A stretch of DNA of 16,533 nt from SVTX01 sp045653805 (GTDB lineage Bacteria > Bacillota > Clostridia > Oscillospirales > CAG-272): positions 1 to 16,533 of the forward strand of contig JAZOMF010000067.1 in the NCBI GenBank assembly GCA_045653805.1, written 5' to 3'. The notes below the pieces were generated by a model. That model searched no databases. It was given only the letters and a program-made list of their open reading frames with translations, and was not told the DNA's origin. Positions 1-6,094 of the stretch are shown in pieces. Both the position numbers and the translations under genes were made by a program. How positions within the stretch are numbered: position 1 is the stretch's first letter; each line of letters begins with the position of its first letter.

Positions 1-30
1 TTAAGGTTTCGCAATAATCAATTAAATTTT

Positions 31-54
31 GGGCGGACATTGTCCGCCCTTTTT
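31..54 (+). terminator. Rho-independent terminator of a gene upstream of the window
   Basis: The stem GGGCGGA pairs with TCCGCCC around the loop CATTG and is followed by a run of T. The gene it serves lies left of the window. It could act from the left only, since no A-run of similar quality precedes it. Confidence 0.75.
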
Positions 55-85
55 AAATTCAAATTTTGATTTATCAGTGGGATAA

Positions 86-340
86 CGACACCCTAAAAAC
101 GTAGGGCGGGGCCGATTTGCTTGCAAATGAGGTGTCGCCGTCTCATTGATTTGAAAATATTCGTCACGGGACGCCGAGGACGTCGTCCCCTACGGTCTAA
201 AACGATTGCCAATTTGTTTACCGTAGAAGGTGTTTTAACGATTTCAAATTCGTAGGGGACGACGTCCTCGGCGTCCCTCTCGTTGAATTTAAATGTTCGT
301 TAACGGGAGGGGCAAGCCCCTCCACTACGGCGTATGGTGT
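86..340. repeat. Composite palindromic intergenic repeats
   Basis: This GC-rich stretch has no gene and contains several nested inverted repeats. CGACACC at 87-93 pairs with GGTGTCG at 131-137. ATTTGC pairs with GCAAAT at 114-127. A perfect 27-bp inverted repeat lies at 168-194 and 251-277. GGAGGGGC at 306-313 pairs with GCCCCTCC at 316-323. The motifs GTAGGG, ACTACGG and GTCGTCCC recur. It looks like adjacent copies of small non-coding repeat units, as found between genes in many Clostridia. No reading frame of note crosses it. Confidence 0.6.
168..277. repeat. Perfect 27-bp inverted repeat with 56-nt spacer
   Basis: The left arm at 168-194 begins GGGACGCCGAGGACG, and the right arm at 251-277 is its exact reverse complement, ending CGTCCTCGGCGTCCC. 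The 56-nt spacer is AT-richer than the arms. No target-site duplication is obvious, so whether this is a MITE-like insertion or a structural repeat cannot be decided from one copy. Confidence 0.8.
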
Positions 341-399
341 CGTCCCTCTCACCGATAAACATCAATTTATCAAATTTATTAACATTCCCTCCTCCCCCC

Positions 400-428
400 T
401 TTACAAATCGGCTTCTTTATGATAAAAT
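400..428 (+). promoter_or_regulatory. Candidate sigma-70 promoter for mtaB
   Basis: A TTTACA element at 400-405 and a TAAAAT element at 423-428 are separated by 17 nt and lie about 30 nt before the mtaB start codon. Each box differs from consensus at one position. Confidence 0.5.
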
Positions 429-458
429 ATATAAGTTACCAAGTTAAGGAGGATAGAC

Positions 459-1781
459 ATGGAAAAGTTTACAAGAGTCGGGATTATGACTCTCGGCTGT
501 AAGGTCAATCAATATGAATCCGAGGCGATTGCGGAAGCCCTTACCGACAAAGGCTTTTCCCTCCTTCCTCACACCGAGCTTTGCGATGCCTACATAATCA
601 ACACCTGCACTGTCACCGCAGAATCAGATCGCAAGGCAAGACAGATGATCCGCCGAATGATCGCCAAAAATCCTGCGGCATATATTCTCGTAACCGGCTG
701 TTATTCTCAGGTATCCCCCGATGAAGTTGCTCTGATTGAGGGCGTTGATTACCTTTGCGGAAGCTCCAATAAAATGACTGTGGTAGACAAGCTTTGTTCT
801 TTAATTGAGAACGGTAAAAAGGCTAAAAAAGCTGAAATTTGCGTTCCCGAGCTTGAAAAATCGGGGTTTGAGCAGATGTCCATTCGCCGTTTCGACCGCA
901 CCCGTGCCTACGTTAAAATCGAAGACGGTTGCGAATCCAAATGCGCCTACTGCACCATTCCCGCGTCTCGTGGCCCTATTCGCTCCAAGCCTTTTGGTGA
1001 GGTCATTGAAGAGGTCAAAGCTCTCACCGAAAACGGAGTGCGCGAGGTGGTTCTTACCGGCATTGAAACAGGATCTTACGGTAAAGACCTGCCCGAAAAA
1101 GAAAGCTTCGCTTCCCTTCTTTCCGCCATTGACAAAATAGAGGGCATTGGTAGAGTTCGTACCGGTTCTCTTGACCCTACGGTCATAAAGCCCGAATTCG
1201 TTGAAAAGATAAAGGATCTTAAATCTCTTTGTCCTCATTTCCATCTGTCACTTCAAAGCGGAAGCAGCAAGATATTGGCGTCTATGAAGCGCAAGTACAA
1301 TGCCGATCAGGCTCTTGCATGTATTGAACGCTTGAAAGCCGCAATGCCTAATTTGAAGCTTACCACTGACATAATCGTGGGTTTCCCCGGCGAGACCGAA
1401 GAGGATTTCATGGAGAGCTGTGAGTTTGCTCGCAAGGCACGATTTTTGATGATACACGTCTTTCCATATTCTAAGCGCAAGGGCACCGTAGCGGCAGAAA
1501 TGAAGGATCAGATTCCCGAAAACATTAAGAAAGAGCGCGTTGCCAAGCTCAGCGAGATAAGCCGAGAGATACGCGCCGAGATACTTGACAAAAAGGTTGC
1601 CGAGGGCAAAAATATTGAGGTTCTTTTCGAGACCACGCGCGAGGGATATTCTCACGGTCATACCGCCGATTTTATCGAGGTCAAGGTGAGAACAAGCAAG
1701 CGCCTCAACGGCCTTGTGCGCTCGGTGAAGCTTATTTCCCATGACGGAGAGGTCTGCGAGGGCGTTCTTGTAGAACAGTAA
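459..1781 (+). CDS. mtaB: tRNA t6A37 methylthiotransferase MtaB
   Basis: This is a radical-SAM methylthiotransferase. The family converts N6-threonylcarbamoyladenosine at position 37 of ANN-decoding tRNAs to its 2-methylthio form, using two [4Fe-4S] clusters and SAM in the cytoplasm. The 440-residue length is normal. The N-terminal cluster domain shows LGCKVNQYES (C14), NTCTVT (C50) and VTGCYSQ (C81). The radical-SAM motif CESKCAYC has cysteines at 158, 162 and 165, followed by TIPASRGPIRS. The ligand pattern and LGCKVNQYES favour MtaB over MiaB or RimO. The last 65 or so residues fit a TRAM RNA-binding domain. The ATG is preceded by TAAGGAGGA 5 nt upstream. The gene seems monocistronic, with its own promoter and a terminator-like hairpin after it. 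Confidence 0.93.
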   Translation: MEKFTRVGIMTLGCKVNQYESEAIAEALTDKGFSLLPHTELCDAYIINTCTVTAESDRKARQMIRRMIAKNPAAYILVTGCYSQVSPDEVALIEGVDYLCGSSNKMTVVDKLCSLIENGKKAKKAEICVPELEKSGFEQMSIRRFDRTRAYVKIEDGCESKCAYCTIPASRGPIRSKPFGEVIEEVKALTENGVREVVLTGIETGSYGKDLPEKESFASLLSAIDKIEGIGRVRTGSLDPTVIKPEFVEKIKDLKSLCPHFHLSLQSGSSKILASMKRKYNADQALACIERLKAAMPNLKLTTDIIVGFPGETEEDFMESCEFARKARFLMIHVFPYSKRKGTVAAEMKDQIPENIKKERVAKLSEISREIRAEILDKKVAEGKNIEVLFETTREGYSHGHTADFIEVKVRTSKRLNGLVRSVKLISHDGEVCEGVLVEQ

Positions 1782-1794
1782 AGCCGAATTTAAG

Positions 1795-1836
1795 AGAAAA
1801 ACACCCGAAAATCATAGATTTTAAGAGGGTTTTTCT
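1795..1836 (+). terminator. Terminator-like hairpin after mtaB
   Basis: AGAAAAACACCC at 1795-1806 pairs imperfectly with GGGTTTTTCT at 1827-1836, and GAAAATC can pair with GATTTT inside. It ends in a T-run 14-55 nt after the mtaB stop. Confidence 0.6.
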
Positions 1837-1884
1837 ACACAATTCAAAAAAATAAAAAAAATTGAAATTTTTTTCAAAAAACTA

Positions 1885-1913
1885 TTGCATTTTTAGAAAA
1901 AGTGTGATATAAT
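1885..1913 (+). promoter_or_regulatory. Strong sigma-70 promoter for rpmB
   Basis: TTGCAT at 1885-1890 and a perfect TATAAT at 1908-1913 are 17 nt apart. A TG at 1905-1906 makes an extended -10. The upstream A/T tracts could act as an UP element. This suits a highly expressed ribosomal protein gene. Confidence 0.85.
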
Positions 1914-1980
1914 ATCGAAGTTGCATAATGTTTAAAAAATTCTATTAATAGATTGCAAGAAGTTGCAAGGAGGTAAAATC

Positions 1981-2166
1981 ATGGCAAAGTGCAGTGTTTG
2001 TGGAAAAGGTGTAGTTTTCGGTCAGAATGTTTCTCACTCTAACCGTAAGACCAACAGAACTTGGAAGCCCAATATCCGTAAGGTAAAGGCAATCGTTGAG
2101 GGTACTCCCAAGACCGTTGCTGTTTGCTCCCGTTGCCTTCGTTCGGGCAAGGTTAACCGCGCTTAA
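1981..2166 (+). CDS. rpmB: 50S ribosomal protein L28
   Basis: This is a 61-residue L28 protein of the large ribosomal subunit, beginning MAKCSVCGKG with the typical GVVFGQNVSHSNRKTNRTW segment. It is the zinc-binding (C+) form: CSVC near the start and CSRC near the end are the two metal-ligand pairs. The ATG at 1981 is chosen because AAGGAGG sits 7 nt upstream. A longer frame starting at the TTG at 1963 would place that ribosome binding site inside the gene. Its own promoter and terminator bracket it, so it is a single-gene unit. Confidence 0.97.
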   Translation: MAKCSVCGKGVVFGQNVSHSNRKTNRTWKPNIRKVKAIVEGTPKTVAVCSRCLRSGKVNRA

Positions 2167-2196
2167 TTTCGGTTAAAGGTTCATAATTACACAGAT

Positions 2197-2220
2197 AGGG
2201 TGCGAAAATCGCACCCTTTT
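2197..2220 (+). terminator. rpmB terminator
   Basis: A perfect 9-bp stem, AGGGTGCGA with TCGCACCCT, has an AAA loop and is followed by TTTTGCTTTT, 30 nt after the rpmB stop. Confidence 0.9.
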
Positions 2221-2253
2221 GCTTTTCCCTATTTTTAAAAAGGAGAGTGCGCT

Positions 2254-2961
2254 ATGGTAGTAATATCAGACAACAGAATATGCCCGAAAGCCCTCTCTTT
2301 CTTAAAAGCAGAGGGCTTTGAGCCTATCCTTCTCCCTGCCGCCAACTATCTGCAAGAGGGTGTGGCAAGCCACACCGATATGCTGATTTTTGTTGGCTTT
2401 GGAAAGGTCTTTTGTCACGAAAATTATTATAAGAGTAACCGTGAAATCATAGAGATAATCGCTTCTCTTACAAATAGCGAGATATGTATATCAAGCGAGC
2501 CTACGGGTAAAAAATATCCCCTCGACGTGCTTTTTAACGCCTGTATTGTTGGGAATAATCTTATCTGCAACGAAAAAAACGTATCGAGGCTCATTTTGGG
2601 TGCGGCAAAAGCGCACGGATGCAAGATAATCGGCGTATCGCAGGGATACACCAAATGCTCGGTTTGCGTGGTGTCGGATAACGCCATCATCACTTCTGAC
2701 AGCGGCATTGCAAAGGCTTGCCGAGACAAAGGGATCGACGTTTTGGAGATCTCGGAGGGGCATATTTCCCTGCCGCCTTATAATTTCGGTTTCATCGGCG
2801 GAGCAAGTGGAGTCCACGGCGACAAGGTTTATTTCTGCGGATCGCTTGACACCCATCCCAACGGAGAAAAGATTAAAGAATTTTGCATAAAACACAAAAA
2901 AATCGCCGTTTCTTTGTCAGACGGCGAATTGCAGGACGTAGGTAGTTTATTCTTTATTTAA
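2254..2961 (+). CDS. Uncharacterised protein, DUF6873-like (possible pentein fold)
   Basis: I do not recognise a proven function. The 235-residue protein has no signal peptide or clear membrane segment. Its alternation of short beta strands with conserved polar motifs (ISDNRICPKALSFLK, GVSQGYTKCSVCVVSDNAII, SDSGIAKACRDKG, FIGGASGVHGDKVYFCGSL) resembles the small Firmicutes family I know as DUF6873, which is described as having the guanidino-modifying (pentein) fold. That assignment is from memory and moderate. No arginine deiminase-type catalytic set is obvious, so no activity is proposed. The ATG is preceded by AAAGGAGAG. No separate promoter is visible between the rpmB terminator and this gene, so it may rely on read-through or a weak promoter. 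It ends in a bidirectional terminator shared with the rubrerythrin gene. Confidence 0.75.
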   Translation: MVVISDNRICPKALSFLKAEGFEPILLPAANYLQEGVASHTDMLIFVGFGKVFCHENYYKSNREIIEIIASLTNSEICISSEPTGKKYPLDVLFNACIVGNNLICNEKNVSRLILGAAKAHGCKIIGVSQGYTKCSVCVVSDNAIITSDSGIAKACRDKGIDVLEISEGHISLPPYNFGFIGGASGVHGDKVYFCGSLDTHPNGEKIKEFCIKHKKIAVSLSDGELQDVGSLFFI

Positions 2962-2965
2962 ATAC

Positions 2966-3006
2966 AAAAATAGTGGTAAAGCGCAAGGCTTTACCACTAT
3001 TTTTTA
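2966..3006. terminator. Bidirectional terminator between convergent genes
   Basis: TAGTGGTAAAGC at 2971-2982 pairs perfectly with GCTTTACCACTA at 2988-2999. An A-run lies on the left and a T-run on the right, so the hairpin can end transcripts of the plus-strand hypothetical gene and of the minus-strand rubrerythrin gene. Confidence 0.93.
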
Positions 3007-3012
3007 TTCAAA

Positions 3013-3552
3013 TCAATAGTTCTCTTCGTGAAGCTCGAAATAAGCCTTAGGATGAGCGCAGGTGGGGCACATTTCGGGCGCCTTGGTTCCTACAACGATG
3101 TGACCGCAGTTGCGGCATTCCCAAACCTTAACCTCGCTCTTTTCGAACACCTGAGCTGTCTCAACGTTCTTAAGAAGTGCGCGGTATCTTTCCTCGTGGT
3201 GCTTCTCGATTGCAGCTACCATGCGGAACTTTGCAGCGAGTGCGGTGAAGCCCTCTTCCTCAGCGGTCTTTGCAAAGCCATCGTACATATCGGTCCACTC
3301 ATAGTTCTCGCCCTCAGCCGCATTCTTAAGGTTCCATGCGGTGTCGCCGATGCCCTCAAGCTCCTTGAGCCAGAGCTTTGCATGCTCCTTCTCGTTGTCA
3401 GCGGTCTTGAGGAAAAGTGCTGCGATCTGCTCGTAGCCTTCCTTCTTTGCCTTGGATGCGAAATAGGTGTACTTGTTTCTTGCCTGAGACTCGCCTGCGA
3501 AAGCCGCAAGAAGGTTAGCCTCGGTCTTAGTGCCTGCATATTTGTTTGCCAT
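3013..3552 (-). CDS. rbr: Rubrerythrin
   Basis: This is a cytoplasmic non-haem iron protein that reduces hydrogen peroxide in anaerobes, taking electrons from NAD(P)H through rubredoxin-like carriers. The 179-residue length is normal for a single rubrerythrin. The N-terminal four-helix di-iron domain shows FAGESQARNKY (E21), ADNEKEHAKLW (E54, H57), EEEGF (about 98-102) and AIEKHHEERY (E116, H119). The C-terminal rubredoxin-like domain binds one iron through CRNC (146, 149) and CPTC (162, 165). Start chosen at the ATG with GGAGGA upstream. It has its own strong promoter, whose -35 lies just past the end of the neighbouring transporter gene. No PerR or Fur box is obvious to me. Confidence 0.96.
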   Translation of the reverse strand: MANKYAGTKTEANLLAAFAGESQARNKYTYFASKAKKEGYEQIAALFLKTADNEKEHAKLWLKELEGIGDTAWNLKNAAEGENYEWTDMYDGFAKTAEEEGFTALAAKFRMVAAIEKHHEERYRALLKNVETAQVFEKSEVKVWECRNCGHIVVGTKAPEMCPTCAHPKAYFELHEENY

Positions 3553-3605
3553 AATATAAATTCCTCCGATTTTAAAAATTTACAAGGTTTACTCGCCTCA
3601 ATGAA

Positions 3606-3634
3606 AATATATCATAAAACTTGGCTATTGTCAA
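3606..3634 (-). promoter_or_regulatory. Strong sigma-70 promoter for rubrerythrin
   Basis: Read on the minus strand, a perfect TTGACA (3629-3634) and a TATATT (3606-3611) are separated by 17 nt, about 54 nt upstream of the start codon. Confidence 0.88.
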
Positions 3635-3655
3635 TATTTTTTCCAATTTTTTTGT

Positions 3656-4567
3656 TTATATACAAAGAAATAAAATTGCTATAACGCCAATTCCGATTCC
3701 TATATATTGACGCACGGTAAATCTTTCCTTAAACAGTATAGCGCCTATAAGGGCAAGAACGATCGATGTTCCGCAGTTATAAGCGGGATAATATATTGAT
3801 CCGGGTATCAATGATATACCGAAGGTATTGACGCATTGGAACACACCAAGTGCCGCACCCACACCACATCCGATAACCACTGTTCTTTTTGATACCAATT
3901 TTATTCCCTTTACCTTGTCATTGGGTGCAAGCACAGCGAATATTACAAACGCCTCAACTGCCGCTATCAAATAGGCGATACATATAAACTCACCTACGAT
4001 ATCCAACCTTTCAAGAGGTGGGAGATCCATATTTATATTTGTGGTATAAAGCTTTTGCGATACAGATGCCAATCCGTTTGTCAAGAAAACCAAGAGAGTC
4101 AGTATAAGCCACACCATATTCTCTCCGCCATTCCTTCTCTCTTCTCCCCTTTTTGACTTGTTTACCACGGTCAAGCAAAGAGACGCCAGAGCCAGAGCTG
4201 CTCCAACTCCTATAAGCGGCGTAAACTCATCGCCTAAAAAGAATATCGAAACCAACATAGGTATCAGCATACTAAAGCTGTTAATTATAACTGTCAGCGT
4301 CATTCTTCCCATGGACAAAGCGATAACGTAGAGAATCTGATAAAGCAGACTAAAGCTCCCCAAAAGCGCCGCATAAAACACCGTGGTTGCCGTTATGCCG
4401 CCGTTAAAAAGTGTGGGCAAAAGCATTAACGAAATAACGGCAAACATTATTGCAGTAAAAAAAACGTTTTGTGAGAGCGTATGCTTTCCACTCTTCGAAA
4501 ATTTAGATTGAAGTGTTACCTTTAAGGATGCCAGAGCGCAACCCAGAGGCAAAAGTAAATATTCCAT
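3656..4567 (-). CDS. DMT-superfamily (EamA-like) membrane transporter
   Basis: A 303-residue integral membrane protein of about ten hydrophobic helices, arranged as two halves joined by a charged linker (NKSKRGEERRNGGEN, around residues 136-150). This is the duplicated EamA pattern of the drug/metabolite transporter superfamily. Second-half motifs such as SLIPGSIYYPAYNCGTSIVL and ALIGAILFKERFTVRQYIG match the usual conserved ending (E-R-x-T-x-x-Q-x-x-G). The substrate cannot be told from sequence; amino acids, sugars and nucleotide precursors are all known in the family. The Shine-Dalgarno is weak (CGGAT). The promoter matches consensus exactly, which is surprising for a transporter with so poor a ribosome binding site. 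Function class is confident, specificity is unknown. Confidence 0.85.
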   Translation of the reverse strand: MEYLLLPLGCALASLKVTLQSKFSKSGKHTLSQNVFFTAIMFAVISLMLLPTLFNGGITATTVFYAALLGSFSLLYQILYVIALSMGRMTLTVIINSFSMLIPMLVSIFFLGDEFTPLIGVGAALALASLCLTVVNKSKRGEERRNGGENMVWLILTLLVFLTNGLASVSQKLYTTNINMDLPPLERLDIVGEFICIAYLIAAVEAFVIFAVLAPNDKVKGIKLVSKRTVVIGCGVGAALGVFQCVNTFGISLIPGSIYYPAYNCGTSIVLALIGAILFKERFTVRQYIGIGIGVIAILFLCI

Positions 4568-4609
4568 ATTTTTATCCGATCTTTAATTACAAGTCCATAA
4601 AACAAGTAA

Positions 4610-4638
4610 ATTATACTACAAAAAAGGTGCGATGTCAA
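4610..4638 (-). promoter_or_regulatory. Consensus sigma-70 promoter for the DMT transporter
   Basis: On the minus strand TTGACA (4633-4638) and TATAAT (4610-4615) are 17 nt apart, with no mismatch to consensus. The -35 box directly follows the T-run of the rpsR terminator, so the two signals are packed end to end. Confidence 0.92.
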
Positions 4639-4639
4639 T

Positions 4640-4665
4640 AAAAAAACCGCCGAGCGTGTCGGCGG
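4640..4665 (-). terminator. Terminator of the rpsF-ssb-rpsR operon
   Basis: CCGCCGA at 4647-4653 pairs with TCGGCGG at 4659-4665. In the minus-strand direction the stem is followed by a run of seven T (the A-run at 4640-4646). It lies 17 nt past the rpsR stop. Confidence 0.92.
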
Positions 4666-4681
4666 TTTTAATATTACTTAA

Positions 4682-4930
4682 TTAGTCAGTAATGTAAGGC
4701 AGAATTGCAACCTGACGAGCTCTCTTGATTGCAGTGTTGAGCTCTCTCTGGTGTACTGCGCAGGTACCGGAAATTCTTCTGGGAAGAATTTTGCCGCGCT
4801 CGCTGATGAACTTGCGGAGCTTGCCTGCATCCTTGTAATCGATGTAAGCTACCTTATCAGCGCAGAAGATACATACCTTTTTTCTCTTAGCACGCATAGC
4901 GGGGCGTGCAGGACGAGTATTCTCAGTCAT
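4682..4930 (-). CDS. rpsR: 30S ribosomal protein S18
   Basis: An 82-residue S18 protein of the small subunit platform, where it binds S6 and 16S rRNA. Core motifs are YIDYKDAGKLRKFISERGKI, LPRRISGTCAVHQREL and IKRARQVAILPY. It is a zinc-type S18, with C20 and C23 (VCIFC) plus C57 and H60 (GTCAVH) as likely ligands. GGAGG lies 10 nt before the ATG. It is last in the operon rpsF-ssb-rpsR, 41 nt after ssb, with a strong terminator behind it. Confidence 0.97.
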   Translation of the reverse strand: MTENTRPARPAMRAKRKKVCIFCADKVAYIDYKDAGKLRKFISERGKILPRRISGTCAVHQRELNTAIKRARQVAILPYITD

Positions 4931-4971
4931 CTTATGAAATCCTCCAATTTAATATTTTAGTTGACGGCGTC

Positions 4972-5436
4972 TTAGAAAGGAAGATCGTCGTCGGTCTTGA
5001 TCTCCTCAAACTTAGGAGCTGCTCCTACGGGTGTGGAGAAAGAGGGGGTGGAACCACCGAAAGCGTCGGAATCGTCTCCCATATAGGAGCTTCCGGACTC
5101 AGAGCGGCTGTCAACGAACATAACCTCATCTGCAACGATGTCGGTTCTGTAACGGGTTGCGCCCTGCTGATCGGTCCACTTGTTGTTCTGGATAGTTCCT
5201 ACAACACAAATGGACGAACCCTTCTTGAAGTAACGGGAAACGAACTCAGCGGTCTGTCTCCAAGCAGTTACGTTAAAGAAGTCTGTTTCATTCTGCTGTG
5301 CGGCGTTCTTAGTATATCTGCGATTAACCGCTACGCTAAAGGATACAACAGCGATGCCACTCTGTGTAGTCTTGAGCTCGGGATCCGCGGTAAGTCTTCC
5401 GCCGAGAATTACTTTGTTAAAATTAAAATTAGCCAT
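4972..5436 (-). CDS. ssb: Single-stranded DNA-binding protein
   Basis: A 154-residue SSB that coats single-stranded DNA at replication forks and recruits partners through its tail. The N-terminal OB fold covers about residues 1-108, with NKVILGGRLTADPELK, GIAVVSFSVAVNRRY, NETDFFNVTAWRQTAEF and KGSSICVVGTIQNNKW. A Gly/Ser/Asp-rich flexible linker follows, and the protein ends in the conserved acidic tip DDDLPF that binds partner proteins. It sits between rpsF and rpsR, the standard Firmicutes order, and is surely cotranscribed with them. Confidence 0.97.
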   Translation of the reverse strand: MANFNFNKVILGGRLTADPELKTTQSGIAVVSFSVAVNRRYTKNAAQQNETDFFNVTAWRQTAEFVSRYFKKGSSICVVGTIQNNKWTDQQGATRYRTDIVADEVMFVDSRSESGSSYMGDDSDAFGGSTPSFSTPVGAAPKFEEIKTDDDLPF

Positions 5437-5463
5437 AATAGTCCTTTACCTTTCAGCCTATTA

Positions 5464-5844
5464 TTAAGCGTTTGCTTCGGTAGCTGCAACTTCTTCAGCT
5501 ACTACAACTTCTTCAGCTACGATCTCTTCCTTAACAGTTGCAACAGGCTCGAAATCGAGCTTAACTGTCATAGAACGCATGATGGACTCGTCGATGTTGA
5601 ATACACGATCAAGCTCTGCAAGGAAAGATGCAGGAGACTTGTGAGTTACGATGGTGTAGTAACCCTCGCTCATGTCGTTGATAGGGTATGCAAGACGGCG
5701 CTTGCCCCACTCTGCGACCTCAACGATCTCACCGTTGGAAGCGATCAAACCTGTGAACTTGTTAACTGTAGCCTTTGTAGCCTCCTCACCGTTAGAAAGA
5801 TCGGTGATGAACAGAGTTTCATAAGAATTGATGATGTTTTCCAT
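5464..5844 (-). CDS. rpsF: 30S ribosomal protein S6
   Basis: S6 is a small-subunit platform protein that binds S18. The 126-residue product begins MENIINSYETLFITDL. The family core includes VAEWGKRRLAYPINDMSEGYY, a well conserved stretch, and AELDRVFNIDESIMRSMTVKL. The core ends near residue 105. The remaining 20 or so residues are an acidic Glu/Val/Ala tail with an EE-V/A pattern, a length-variable extension seen in some S6 proteins. GGGAGG lies 11-12 nt before the ATG. It is the first gene of the rpsF-ssb-rpsR operon and is preceded by a structured leader. Confidence 0.96.
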   Translation of the reverse strand: MENIINSYETLFITDLSNGEEATKATVNKFTGLIASNGEIVEVAEWGKRRLAYPINDMSEGYYTIVTHKSPASFLAELDRVFNIDESIMRSMTVKLDFEPVATVKEEIVAEEVVVAEEVAATEANA

Positions 5845-5898
5845 GTTTTTTATTACCTCCCTATGGACTTTAATTCGACCGCGCTGTGTCTATTTGCG

Positions 5899-5937
5899 CG
5901 GTAGAGAGACGGCTTATTGGCATCACAAGCCGTACCG
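5899..5937 (-). ncRNA. Candidate S6:S18-binding rpsF leader RNA
   Basis: In the minus-strand transcript, CGGT (5934-5937) can pair with ACCG (5899-5902), and ACGGCTT (5927-5933) with AAGCCGT (5909-5915). A 6-nt CUCUCU bulge lies on the 3' side, next to ACCG. Bacterial rpsF operons are known to carry a leader motif, with a conserved CCG-containing bulge, bound by the S6:S18 complex for autoregulation. Position (immediately after the predicted transcription start, ahead of rpsF) and the bulge plus ACCG fit that motif. No covariance test was possible. Confidence 0.6.
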
Positions 5938-5944
5938 AAGTAGA

Positions 5945-5973
5945 ATTATATCACAAAATATACCATTTGTCAA
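5945..5973 (-). promoter_or_regulatory. Consensus sigma-70 promoter for rpsF-ssb-rpsR
   Basis: On the minus strand TTGACA (5968-5973) and TATAAT (5945-5950) are 17 nt apart, both perfect, with TGA making an extended -10. The expected start lies near 5938, right at the start of the structured leader. Confidence 0.93.
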
Positions 5974-6031
5974 TAGACATAAAATGTTTTTTGTAAACTT
6001 TTTGTTAACGACCGTGTTTATAAAAAAATTG

Positions 6032-6060
6032 TTGCTAATGCGCCCCTTTTATGCTATAAT
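6032..6060 (+). promoter_or_regulatory. Probable promoter of the GH3 gene
   Basis: TTGCTA at 6032-6037 and a perfect TATAAT at 6055-6060 are 17 nt apart, with an extended -10 (TGC). It is divergent from the rpsF promoter, with only about 60 nt between the two -35 boxes. Confidence 0.8.
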
Positions 6061-6094
6061 TAATTAAAACTATAGGAAGAAAGGTGGTGAGCGC

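Noticed and set aside
801..1742. Long open frames antisense to and out of frame with mtaB
   Set aside because: They lie wholly within a gene with clear family motifs, have no ribosome binding sites and read as composition artefacts.
1963..1980. Upstream TTG start that would extend L28 by six residues
   Set aside because: The AAGGAGG ribosome binding site lies inside the extension, and L28 proteins begin MAKC.
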